Shown here one piece after another: positions 1-19,900 of a DNA stretch of 64,000 nucleotides. This DNA is from Euglena gracilis (lineage: Eukaryota; Euglenida; Euglenophyceae; Euglenales): NCBI GenBank assembly GCA_039621445.1, contig CP154957.1, positions 44,574,309-44,638,308 of the forward strand. Direction: 5' to 3'. Position 1 is the stretch's first letter, and each line of letters starts with the position of its first letter. The translations under genes were made by a program, and so were the position numbers. The notes under the pieces were generated by a model. It searched no databases. It was given only the letters and a program-made list of their open reading frames with translations, and was not told the DNA's origin.

Positions 1-354
1 ACCGGGGGGGGGGGGGGAGCTGGTCCAGCTCAAAGGCTGGAAAATTTTGGCTGGCTGGAAAAAGGCGCTGGCTAGGACATGGCTCGACCTGGGGTCGAAC
101 CGGAAGCCAAAAAAATAGTCAAGATCAAAACTGCAGAAGATGCATTTGCTTTAAGCAACGCCCTCATTGCAAGGCCACAAAGTCCGGCATAGGTATGGAT
201 GGTGTCTTATCCGATACGTCAGGCCAATAAATCTCTGACCAAATGGGAAAAAAACATTCAGTTAAAAAAAGAGAATGCCAAAACAGACGCAATTCTGCAC
301 CACATGTTGCAGCACCCTGCAGCTGGGAGACAAATCTGGTTGGGTCCCGGCCGC

Positions 355-505
355 CCTGCTCGTTGCGCCCGCCCCGCCACGTCCCCGAGCGGCGCCACGG
401 GCCGCAGCGGGCTGACGGCGGGGGACTCCCCCGTCGGGCTGCCGCTCCGCCAGCCGCCCGCCGCCGGGGCCGGGGCGGCCCAGCCCGCCGCCCCACCCCC
501 GCTAC
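355..505 (-). CDS. Candidate exon, Ala/Pro/Gly-rich
   Basis: One minus-strand frame has G or C at every third position and reads AAGWAAPAPAAGGWRSGSPT and SPLRPVAPLGDVAGRAQ. Splice ends are not clear and no family is recognised. Confidence 0.3.
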
Positions 506-842
506 GGCGCCAGGGGGTTTCTTGTGGTTCCCGGCAGAGTCCAAGTGGCTTGCCAACCCTCCCTCGCGTTCTCCCCCCAAAAGACTGCAGTGAAGAGAAA
601 CGAGGACGTCTGCGGATGGTTTGGTGCCTCAAATCCCCAAAAAAAAAAGATTTTAGCAACGTTGTTTCCCAAGGGTCAAGCTGGACGCGGCGGGTGCCTG
701 AAACAGAAAAGGGCAGAAATTTTCATCTGGGCGGGAAATTTTCAAATCGAAAATTCAAGTAACCCCTCCCGCAAAATAAAGAAAAACTATCTTAAAAAAC
801 CCATGACTCAGGGGGGGAAAAATTGATGATATCGGAGGCCTT

Positions 843-1165
843 CGGAAAAATTGCAGAAAAATTGCGGAAAATTTGCGGAAATTGCGGAAAAATTGCGGAA
901 AAATTGATATCGGGTATACACATTTCTGCTTGGGGGGACTTAGAAAATTTTCAATTTTAGTTTCAGAACCCAACCCGCAACAACCCACGTCGATGCAGGC
1001 GAGGCACAAATCAACATGCTTGGAATGTTTTCTTTGCACAGGTGTGGACGCACGCCATCCTGTGAAAATGTGGAAATTGTTGGAAAAAATTGCGGAAAAA
1101 TTGCGGAAAATTGCGGAAAATTGCGGAAATTGCGGAAAATTGCGGAAAAATTGCGGATACCAATT
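843..1165. repeat. TTGCGGAAAA minisatellite in two blocks
   Basis: Blocks 843-905 and 1075-1160 consist of AATTGCGGA/AAATTGCGG units; 906-1074 between them is unique. Confidence 0.9.
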
Positions 1166-1356
1166 TCCCCCCCCCTGCATGACTTTTCGGCTCGAAAAAG
1201 ATGAGAAAAAGAGTTCTGGTTGGCTGGACCATAGGTTCGCTTGCTGCCCCCTCGGGCGAAGGGGTTGGGCGTTTTTCCAACCGTGGGTAATGCAAAGGTT
1301 CAGCAATGTGGGTTGGATCCCCCAAAGGCGGGGAGGGGGTCCTTCCAGTAAGCAAC

Positions 1357-1511
1357 GTCCGGCCCGGCGCTCTTCCTGGAAGCGGACGCGCCGGCGGTCC
1401 TCCGCGTCGTCGCCCCAGCCCGCGCCGGCCCCGCCGCTGCCGCGCCGCAGCAGGCACTCCCGGCGGTCCTCCCGGGACGGCGACGCCGCCTGCCGCCCGC
1501 GGCGCAGCTCC
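1357..1511 (-). CDS. Candidate exon, Arg/Glu-rich
   Basis: Codons end in G/C almost without exception and read ELRRGRQAASPSREDRRECL, then WGDDAEDRRRVRFQEERRAG. GAG precedes the start and GTTGCT follows. It may continue the pseudokinase gene beyond the large TIR element at 1665-4392 or belong to the next gene. Confidence 0.4.
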
Positions 1512-2064
1512 CTCGCACGCCCCGGCCCCCAACCCCCCCCCCCCCCCCCCGTTGCCCTGCCTCGCCAATGGGAAGCCTTGGCTGACCCCACACCGTGGCC
1601 CCGTGCTTGGTGGGACCCGCTGTTGTGAATTTTAGGCCGGAAAGGTATGTGGGAATACCTTCATCTTAGGCGGCCTAACTCGCACTTAGCTTTGAAAGTG
1701 ACTGTAAATTTGCGCCAACGCGCAAAACCCAAAAAAAGTTTGGTTTTCGACCACCGTGGCCTGAGACTCGGGACAGTCTGAAAATAGTGTCTCCCTGCAC
1801 CCGAGGGCCTGGGGACGAAAGCAACGACTAGGAACTCCACGGTCCACGGGCACAGCGCTCCCGAGTCCCAGTGTGCATGAACACAAGGCGGCGGGTGATG
1901 AAACGAGGGGACTCCACTTACTCATTTGCGCTTTGGCGCAAATTTTTGAAATTACAAAAAATAAAACCATTTGCGCTTTGGCGCAAATTTTTGACTTTTT
2001 TGTAATTCAACACGTGGGTGACCATTGCCGCATTTGAACAATGATAACAACTTTTGAGTCAACA

Positions 2065-2475
2065 TGTGTTTCCATTTGCGCCAAAGCGCAAGGGGTAGGC
2101 TCATGAAGAATGGAAATTTACGAGTTACCTTGCGCCAAAGCGCAAGTAGAAATACAATTTTTAAAATTGCAAAAGCAACATGGCTTGGGCCGAAGCGCAA
2201 ATATAACTGTTTAAAACTTATCTCACAACGCAGGGAGAGAACAGCCCTGGTAGAGTAAGAACACCAGAGGGGATGGAGCACAAAAATGTAGAACAGGGGG
2301 ACGGAAGCCTACTCTCAGTCACGTTGACTTAAAACTGGTCAACATTGCGCGTCGGCGCAAGAGCCACGTTGCTTTGACAATTTTAAAAGTGTATTTCTAC
2401 TTGCGCTTTGGCGCAATAGAACTCTTAAATTTCCATTCTTCATGAGCCTGCCCCTTGCGCTTTGGCGCAACAGCC
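2065..2475. repeat. Second nested inverted repeat, arms about 130 bp
   Basis: 2070-2210 and 2345-2475 are inverted copies sharing GGCTCATGAAGAATGGAAAT and TTGCGCCAAAGCGCAAGTAG in one orientation, at roughly 85 percent identity by eye. Both carry palindromic GCGC units. Confidence 0.75.
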
Positions 2476-3289
2476 ATCAAGTTGTATTTTCCATTTTTAT
2501 CACTGCGGGTGGAGAGAGCAGTCGTGGAAGCATCTCATCACCAGAGCGGACAGAGCTCAGGTGGAGGGAAGCCTTGCCTGGGGCAGGAAGCCAACCCCCT
2601 GGTCTGTGAAAGCAACCACCAACTACTTGATATCCAGACGTGCCTTGTCCTATGCGTTGTAAACCCAACTTCCAGTGCCGGAGGTTCCTCCCACTTGCCT
2701 CGCACTTAAGCGTGCCTGAGGGCCCTTCTTTTTGGCCGACTTTTGAAAGTCGGAAAAATTCTGTTTGGAAAAGAACAGGTACCAGATAAACCCTGGGAAC
2801 CACAGCCGAGGAAACAGTTTTGGACGCTGAAAAAGTGTTTTAAAGAAGCTCGTCACCCCCCTTTCCTCACCCTGGGTTTGAAGCACACAACTTTGGGGAT
2901 GAGCGAATGGAATTGAGAAATTGAAATGGCCCATCAACAGCGGCGGAGAAGGGAAGACATGCTGACACACCTTTCTTCGGTATTTTGCAACCCACCAGAC
3001 AGCCACATGCCACCAGGCAGATGGAGGCATTGTTCAGCAGAAAAAGCCTTTCTGTCAACATCCCCAAAAACCCCACTTTGTGCACCGAGTGCAAGGTCAC
3101 TGAGGCACCACAGCCTACCGCCCACCATTCGTCTTATTGTAACAACCACTTCCTCCCCAGCACCTGAATAGTTCAAAAGCACCAACCCAGCTTCTGGCAC
3201 AGCAGCGCACAAACCCTCCTCACCATTCTCCCCTATCCCCCACCTTCTCACACAGCACGAATGCATTCAAATACATCTGCCATTTAAAA

Positions 3290-3769
3290 GGACATTTGCG
3301 CTTAAGCGCAAATTTTTAGCTTGCGCTTAAGCGCAAATTAAAAATTTGCGCTTAAGCGCAAGCTAAAACAGAAGCCCCTGAGCTTATGGGAGTCCCTCTG
3401 ATGTGGTGTGTGTTGGGGGCCCCTCTCTGCATGGCCAGAGTGCGGGCTTGGTAAGGAAAAACATTTGCGCCGAAGCGCAAGGGACATGCCTACATAATGC
3501 ACTGCTTGTTCATCCACATTACACGTCAGCCGCGTGTTTGCACTTCTCAGTTTTTTGTATGACGGTTTGCGCTTCGGCGCAAGGTATTTCCTCACCAAGC
3601 CCGCACTCTGGCCGTTCAGAGAGGGGCCCCCGACACACCGTAACACATCAGAGGGACTCCCATAAGCTCAGGGGCTTCTGTTTTAGCTTGCGCTTAAGCG
3701 CAAATTTTTAATTTGCGCTTAAGCGCAAGCTAAAAATTTGCGCTTAAGCGCAAATGTCCATAACCATTG
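3290..3769. repeat. Nested near-perfect inverted repeat, arms about 190 bp
   Basis: 3290-3482 is repeated inverted at 3565-3769. Each arm starts GGACATTTGCGCTTAAGCGC, contains three GCGCTTAAGCGC palindromes, then CAGAAGCCCCTGAGCTTATG and a shared GGGGCCCCTCTCTG block. Arms differ by a few bases and small indels; the loop is about 80 bp. Confidence 0.85.
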
Positions 3770-4926
3770 CCTTCTGTGCCCGGCAGTGTGGGGCCTGGCG
3801 TTGCTCACCAGACGTTGGGAGAGGTCCCTAGGCTCGCCCTCAGTCCCCCCAACCCCTCCCCACCAGGGTGGTTCCCACTGTACCGCTCCTCGCGCTTCAA
3901 GCACCCAGGGATCACAACTTTGTGACATGCCGTTTTTTCCAACTTTTCACAACGTGCATGTAGAGTCCACCCTCTGGATGCCTCAGCAGCCAAACTCTTC
4001 ACGGACATATCACAGAGCCAAAAAAGCCACAAAAAGGGCCAATTGTCACCTGGACTGTGTGGTACCATCCGGGGAACACGGTCAAGGCTTCAAAAACAAG
4101 GGACTCGCAACGGGGGTTTCGGCCCATTTTTGGGAAAATTCACGTGTCCCGGCGGTCAAACCCAGGGTTTTGGACCTTTTTCAAAATGGTGCACAGGCCG
4201 AAAAACACCAAAATTGGGCCTGTTCCCCAGGTCCCAACATCGGAAAATGATGCACACGCCACCGTGGAGGGTCTCCGCGGAACCAGAGGGTCAAAAGGGT
4301 GGGTTCTACCGCCGGGTCTCAAAGAAATCGAAAATTTGCGCCAAAGCGCAAGCTAAAAATGAAAACCTTAAGTGCGAGTTAGGCCGCCTAAGTTCATATT
4401 GCTGGGGGGGAATTCACTCACCACCCGGGAGGTGGGGTTCGGCCCCCCCATCCGCCAAAGATGGCAGTTTGCAGAGAAATTTTTTTTCCAGCGCCAAAAG
4501 TGCCAAAGGAAAATTCTGACCTTGAAAATTGGCGGCGTCGGGTCTGCTTGTGGACCACCTGAAGAACCCAGGGGAAAGGGCCCAAATCCGATGTGACGGA
4601 CATCAAAGATTGCAAATTAATCATATTTAATTAGGTTGTATTTATATATATCATTATGTATTCATATATTCATACGTTGAATATGTATATGCAAGGTTGC
4701 ATCGTATATTTCACCCCCCCCTTGACTAGGAACCGGAGGGGGGGGGGGCTTGGGGAGAAGAAAATTGACTTCAGCGCTTTGCACCGGAATTTGCCGTCAT
4801 TTTTGGGTCCAATGTTCAATTAAACTCAGAATACAAGAAATCTTATCTTAGCAAATCAAGCTTCCACAATGTATTAAATTTCGAGGTTTTCTCGTAATGT
4901 GATGCAAAACTTCCAGGGAAGGTGAC

Positions 4927-12800
<7,874 letters not shown>

Positions 12801-13030
12801 CCAACCGCCAAACAGGGAATGGTCAAATGGTAAGCAGGGCTGTGGGGGAGGTGAGGGTGCGGTTATTTAACAGAGTTGCGCTCTACAGCTCCCCCAACCA
12901 CCGTGGGGATCCACGGAACTGTACGGGGGGTTCAAGGATATATACAATATGAGTGAAGGTGCTGACCAGAAGAAAAATACAGGAAGGAGATGGTAAAGTA
13001 ATGTTGGCTGTGGAAAGGGAAGGGGGGTCA

Positions 13031-13959
13031 CTAAAGTGGGGGTCCGGGCAGCGCCGGCAATGCCGGAGAGGGGGGCATCCGCGACAGCTGCTGCTTCGCA
13101 TCTCGCAGCTCCTGGGTCTTTGCGGCCAGCTCCGACTTCAGCAACTCGATGTCTCGCCCAGACCCCCGGTTACGCAGAAAATGACCCCCCCCCCAAGCTC
13201 TTGCCTTGATGGGACATGGGCCCAAAGGGCCCACAGCATCAAAACACAAAACCTGCCAAGGACCACCTCAGGAACCCCACTCCCACAACCCAGCGCCTGG
13301 TCCTGCCGGGCCCACTCCAACGCCCGCTGGGCGGCGGGGTCCACCACCAGCCGGTCCTGGAACACCTCCTTCTCCACCTCCCGCACGATGTGCCGCTGCA
13401 CCGTCTTAATCACTGGCGGCAGGGGCCCCAGTGGCGACACCTTCTTTCACAGACCCACAGGGATGGGAATCAACCAACCGGTCGGACTGCGAATGGCATA
13501 CTTCGATGGGGGGAACACTTTGGGTCCAGCAGCAGGGGTCATAAGCCCGCCATCAAACGCGTTTCCCGTTCCAGCACACAGTTCAGGCGTGGTGGGGCCG
13601 ACTTCACCCCAAAACACAACCCATGCCCGCCCGAAAGCCCAATTTGCAAAGATGAAGTTGGCAACGTCTTCCAATGAGTGAACGGGTTACAGTCCCCCCT
13701 GGGCTCCACCTCCTCCAGCCGCTCCACGACCACCTCCTTCGGCCGCACCTCCACCACCGGCACGTACACGACGCGGTCCACGGGCACCTCGATGCGGCGC
13801 ACTTCCGTCGGGCCCGCCGCCGTCCGCAGCGCCTTCAGCTCCCACCGCGACTGCCGCACGTCCTCCGCCAGTCGCGCCGTCTGCTCCGCCACCGGGTCCG
13901 GGCCGCCGCACACCGCCTGCCACACCCCGGCCGGGTCGAGCACCGCCGCCGCCCACCCG
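13031..13959 (-). CDS. Cytoplasmic tail exons: Val/Glu-rich alveolin-like stretch and coiled coil
   Basis: Exon 13691-13959 reads EQTARLAEDVRQSRWELKAL and then VRRIEVPVDRVVYVPVVEV, PKEVVVERLEEV. Exon 13290-13440 reads PVIKTVQRHIVREVEKEVFQ. Exon 13031-13152 reads DIELLKSELAAKTQELRDAK and stops at TAG. The Glu-Val-Pro-Val-x-x-Val-Val periodicity resembles alveolin repeats of alveolate cortical proteins, but only one short block is present, so homology is not proven. The 13290 and 13152 exons join in phase 1 (DQAL-DIELL). Confidence 0.55.
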
Positions 13960-16900
13960 CTGCGGGCCCCCCGCCGCGCGGCCAGGGGAGTGGCGGGAGA
14001 GGGGGGGGGGGCGCAGGATGCCGGCACAAAAAAAATGACGGGCAGTTCAAGCACCGGATCCAAGTTGTCCACAGACAAAGGAGGCAGGTCCAAACCTCGG
14101 TGACAACTTCCTGGGAACTTCCTTCAAAGCGGGCCAAGGTGGTAAGCCGGCCGGTAAAGGCACCCCAAAACCAACTTCTCAAGTGGGGGCAGAGATACAC
14201 TGGAAGGCCCAGGGTGGGGGTTTACACGCCACCCATGATGGCAGTGTGCAATTCCTTCGGCGCTTTCGCTGTGGCAAACAACAGCGCCACCCACCCCCCT
14301 TCAGGTTGAACAGGAATCCCGCAAAGCTGTGGGTGGTAGGGGGGGTGGACACGCCCACTACCATCCTGGCGGGTTGGGGGGGGGTCCGACCACCCCCACC
14401 GCTTCCCGTTCTTCCAGGAGCGCCAGATTTAAAACCCAAATTATCTCACCACCTGGGCTGACAAAAGAAGAAAAAAATAACCGGCCCAGATCAAAAAAAA
14501 ATGACAAAAAAAACTACAAGCAGACAGTGCACATGCTTCCAAGGGAGGGACAACCCCGCAGCCCTGTACATGGCAGACTTCCGGCGCACCAGCAAACACA
14601 GGCACGGCACCAGCAGCAAGCCCATGATGGCGGCCACCATCAATGGGCGCTTTGGAGAGGTTGGGATGGCGACGAGATGAGGCGACGATCATTTCTGGGA
14701 GAGGGACGGAAAAGCGTCTTTTTAAGACCCCCAGGGGCATAATAAATTGGGCCGTCTGAAGGCATTACCCAAAAATCAATCATTGAGTATAATACAATCC
14801 TATTGTGAAATATCACCCCCCCCCAATGTCCACGACCGGCAACCTCTGTCCTTCAACCAGGGAGGGGGGGGGTCGTTGGACAAGGGGTCAAAAAAGTTAG
14901 CGGGTAGCCAGGGCCCCACCCACCCCAAAAAGTCAACTTTTCGATTCCGGCGCTATGCGCTGGAAATTTTGGGCGATTTTGACAAATTTTTGTCCAAAAA
15001 GTGCCAAAAAAAGGCATTTTGTTCAATTTTTGGCCGATTTCGAGTGCAAAAATTTTCGACCCGGCACTTTGCGCCGGGACAAAAAAATTGGCCAAACCTC
15101 CGAAAAGGTGTCCTCTGACCGGGGGGGGTCGTTGGACATGGGGGAAATTGTCCTCAAATTTTCGATTTTGCTATATGAGTCCTGCACGGACCCCCCCCCC
15201 CGGGTCCCGGGCCAGATGCCTGGGCAAACGCCAAAAACGAGCCATTTACACTCAACGCCATTGGATTTGCCATCGGATTTGCCAAATCCCAAAAAAAGTC
15301 GTCCAAACAGGTTTCCCATGATTATCAACTCAAGATATGGAGACCTGACATATGATCCAATGCCAGGACAGGGGTGAAAAAAGCACCCTTTGGACAGGAT
15401 GAGGGGCCACAGCCAAATCCACAGGATGTCGCACCCTGCCAGGCCAACACTGTCCCCTGCCACCAGTCCATTCACGACAGGATGGGCTGGTCCAAAACCC
15501 AAATGGCCCAAATGGCAGCTGCACGGGTGGGAACGTCAGGGCTTGGCCTGCGCTTCCGGCACACGGGGCAGTACGGCACCACCAACGACGGTCCGCAGCC
15601 CGCGTTGCTGACCTGGAACACCGCCACCGGCTGCCACGTCGCCCCGGTCAGCTGGCACAGCACGTACCCGCCCGCCGCCGGAAACGTCGCCGACAGCGAA
15701 CCCCCCTGCAGGGGGGTGGGCCCCACCACGAAGCGGTCGCTGTCGCAGCCCCCCGTCGCAGACTGCGCCGCAAGGGCAGCAGGGGCGATGGCGACGACAA
15801 CGTCGCCGGCAGCGGCGTCCAGCAGCGCCCGGCGGGTCGTTCCGAGGGCGGCAGTGGTTAGGGTGAAGCGGAGGGTCGGGGCCAGACCAGTGCTGTGTCA
15901 CACCGAGTCACGCGATGGGTCACGCGCAGTGGCCTGCCCTGGGGCTGGCCTGCCACCAGCAGCGGGGACTGCTGGCCCGTGAAGTCGGCAACGCTGGGCA
16001 AGACGGTGAGCGGCGGATCAAGCCCACGCCCGTGCCACCCGGCCCAGAAAAGCAGCATGTCTGGAACCCTTTCAAAAGAGGAACACGTAGCGAAATGTGC
16101 GAATGCTGAAAACTCAATGCCTCGGTTCATCCTACCCCCTTCCTAATACAACGACTTCCTGAGGAGTCTAATTTCTTGCCCCCCCCCCCCGAAGAGAGCT
16201 CCCCAGGGGTGCCATTCAGGCAAGACAAAGCAAGGCATAATTTTGGGATATTTGTTGAATGAAATGATCGATTTCGGAACAAAATTGAACAGAAGAGGGG
16301 AAAGCTGGGAGGTGTGCAAAAAGAATTCGTGGCCTGGATGACAATTGACCCTTTCGAGTAGCGAAACCTACTCGAAAGGGATGAGTTCTCCCCAAAGTCC
16401 AGGGTCCCCCTGGGGGCTTGAATTCCCACCCAAACATAAAATAGCGGCTGTATTGTTTGAGGAGGTTTGCCCAGCTTGTTCACTGACACAGACCCTGACC
16501 CTAGGGTGGGTCCAGCTGCAAAACCCACCCTCCCCCCCCCACTCCCCCACACACAGAGCTCACCTCAACAAAAAAAAAACAACCAAATGCAATCAGCAGC
16601 GGCGTGCCCCAGGCGCTGCCATGACCCCTGGTGCCAGTAGCATACTGCCACCGAGCCGGTGCCACCCAGTTGGTGGTGGGGCCCCAGAGCATGCAGATGG
16701 AGTGGGGGACAGGGGCTTTTGTTTTAAAGACTGGGGGGAGGGGGTACCCCCCACCCACTCCCTGGGGGGGGCCCACCCTGGGGGGGGGGAGGTCTGGGGG
16801 ACCCACTCACCTGAAAATGACCAAAAAGTCGCGAAAGAATGCAAAAATAGCACCTTTTCAAAAAAATTTCGGTGCCTTCGGTGCCAGAAAGTATATCCCA

Positions 16901-19900
16901 CCTCCCCCTGGGGATCCCCCGGGGGGGGGGGTCCGGCCACCCACTCTACCCCCCCCCCGGGGTCCAAGGCTAAAAAAAACCCTGGTGGGGGACTGAAAGA
17001 CCGCCCGCCATGGGGCCTCCCGACCACAACCCCGTTGGCCCCAGCTGGAGGGCCACGGAGGCGAACGCGGCGCTGCTAAGATTCTGTGGCCCGAGGTCGG
17101 CCACGTCCAACAGGGCCGGCCCCCCGGCGCAGGTGGAGGTATTCAGGACGACCCGCACGGCGTCGGCCCCGGGCTGCAGGTCCAGCCCCTGGCCCTGGAC
17201 GACCACGGGCTGTTGCCAGCCGGCGAGCAGGTAGGTGGGGCTGTACCTGCGCGTCGAAAAGACATGGGCGGGACGCGGACGATGGCCTTTTGGTCTATTT
17301 TTTGAGGTGCACTCTTATAATACTGACCCCCCCCACCACAGAAACTGTCATACCTAAACATTTCCGGGGGACTCCGCGAACTTATGATGACATATCCTGG
17401 CACGTTCTCAAGCGTGAAGGAGAGGCGATGATAAATACGCAACGATCAGGCTTTTGCTTAAGGACCCCCGGGGGGGGGGGGGTACTGGCTAGCCAATCGG
17501 CTAGACACTGGAAAAAGTGGACTAGCTAGACCCCCCCGGGGGGGGGGGGGGGTCCGGGGGTCCCCCGGGCTGGAAAAAATTTTTTCCTCCGGCGCAGCGC
17601 TGGAGGGAAAATGAGGTTTTTAACAGGGTTTTGGCTGATTTTGTTCCAAAAATTCCCAAAATGGCCAAAAACGGGCATTTTGGGCCATTTTTGGGGGTCC
17701 CAAAAAATTTTTCGGCGCTTCGTGCCCGTCACTGGAAATTTTTTTTCCACTAGCTAGCCCTGCTAGAAAACCCACTAGCCAAATTTGGACTAGCTGCAGT
17801 CCAGCCCCCCCCCCGGGGGGGTCCTGCAATCCCTTAAGCAAAAGCCTGGCAACGATCCCCGACTCAGATCACCTGCGAACAGCCTCCAATCACACGCCTC
17901 ACCATCCGGAGCCGGGGCAGCCGCACACCGCAGGGCGGGGGTGGGCTGCACGTCGAGCAGCAGCTCTGCGCCGGCCCGGAACGCCTCCCCCGCCGCGCGG
18001 TAGCACAGCCGCTGCCACCCGCCCCCCGCCCGGGAGAGGTCCAGCAGCGCCGTGCAGTTCGCCACAGGGCCCATCATGGCGCTCTGAGCCGCTGCCGCGC
18101 ACGACTGCTGCCACCCCACGACGGCCGCCTGCCCGACCCCGGCGTTGGCGGGGCAACCGGCGAGGGGCACGGTGACGTTGCTGGCGGAAGGGACCGTCTG
18201 GTTCGTCGCCAGGCGGAGGAGGGTGACGTTGAGGGGTGCGCTGCGGGCCTCGGGGAACGTCTGGCCGTCCGGGCTGTGGCGTGTTCAGGAATGCCATAAA
18301 CCTCGTGAACTCCGACGAGGGTGGGGGTCCTGCTGGGCCAGCCGCAAAAAAAAACAATGCAAAATCTTGAAAGCAAAACGAAGAAAAAATAAACAATAAA
18401 CAATGTGCACATAAAAACTATGAGAAAATGAAAAAATGCAGGGAAATGCAGGACAAAAAGAACTTATTTGTACTTGTTGGAACCCCAGTCTTATTAGGCT
18501 GGAACTTTGGCACAGCCAGACGTTCAAAAGGACTGCAGACAATCCGCCCCCGCAGCGATGCCCATCCCTGAGCAAACGCGGTACTGCCCAGCCGGCGCGC
18601 CAGAGAGGTCGAACACGTACGAGCCGTTCGGGGCGGAGGGGGCGGCCGCCAGCGGGCTGGCCACGGCGTCCGCGGCGCACGACTGGGTGTGCCACACCAG
18701 CGCCGCCCGCCCGGCGGCGACGGTGACGTTGGCGACGGCGAGAGAGAGCGTGGCGGCGTGGCTGCGGGCGACCACGCCGGGCGTTACCCCCAGCAGGGAT
18801 GCCGGGGGGAGGGCCGGGGGACAAAACTGCGAAACAACCCCCCAAGGGCGATAGCGGCTGCCGCCCATTCCCGGACGCCAGACAAGGACGGGGGGTCTGG
18901 ACGTGGCGGCACTGCGCAGTCGGCGAGCCACGACCCTCCTCCCCTCCCGCCGCTGCCCACCCGCGGGAGTGCCCTGTGGGAGCACACCACCCATCCCTGG
19001 CCGCCAATGCGGGCAGCAGCTGCAGCGGGCACGCCAGGCCGTCCTGGAAGGCAGCCGGGGCGGGGCTCCTGTTTGGGGACCCTCAAAAGACTGGAACCCA
19101 GTTTCTTCCTGATGAAGTATATCTGCGTTGCTGCAGAAAAGCCGAGGGAAATTGGAGGAGGTTTGGGCCACGGCCAGCTGCAGGCCCAAGCTGTGAAAAT
19201 GGTCTTCGTGAGTTTATTTTGGGCTGGGCCACAACTCATGCGGGAAGAAAAATACATTTGAAAGATGTATATGGAACTCACATATTGAATGCAAACATTA
19301 AAATTGTTGTGCCATTTAAAATGATAGGATGGAAGATGTCGCAAATGCTATCAATCACCAATTACAAAGCGTGCCGACGGTTTCTGTCGTTCGTGATGCA
19401 ATGGCAAAGGGGAGAACAAAAAAAATGATTGCCAGTTTAAATTTGCTGCTAGAATAACAATATTAAAATTGAGATTTTCTTTCCAGGAGAAATTGAGATA
19501 ACTTTTCCAGGAGAAAGAGCACATCTGGAAACGATTAAGAAACGTCAAAAACTAAAAAAAAATAAAGAAAAAAATAAAAAGAAGCCTTGCCTGAGCCCCA
19601 GTTGAGGTGCGGAGGCACAACTGATAATCCCCCGGCAGATATGTCCACCTCAGGACAATGCTGAGCATGACGAAAAAAAGAGGGATGGTTTTTCTGAACC
19701 ATCACATGTGCGGGCGTTCGCATGCTCACATAAAAATACATTGTGGCAGTCAGAATGGCCCAAAATACTGCAAAAGCCTCACAGGAAAGCTGCACATGGG
19801 TCAGGCCACTGAGGGATCTTCCGAATTGAAAGCACTGCCCGGTCTTCGGTCATGTGAGGCAGGCACTCCCCACCCCACCTTGCCGCACACCGCCCTGGCC

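Larger units (their letters stand above)
1665..4392. mobile_element. 2.7-kb TIR element with 5-bp target duplication and internal palindromes
   Basis: Inverted ends at 1665-1690 and 4367-4392 share CTTAGGCGGCCTAACTCGCA and differ at one base after it. TTCAT lies just outside both (1660-1664 and 4393-4397). The interior holds no plausible transposase but more than a dozen short palindromes of the type TTGCGCTTTGGCGCAA, TTTGCGCTTAAGCGCAAA or TTGCGCCGAAGCGCAA, and two nested inverted repeats. It lies between exon 4927 and candidate exon 1511. Confidence 0.75.

Noticed and set aside
12953-13681. Plus-strand 242-codon open frame
   Set aside because: It overlaps minus-strand coiled-coil exons with G/C third positions and correct splice sites; the plus-strand reading has poor codon bias and many Pro/Ser/Thr, as expected of a shadow.
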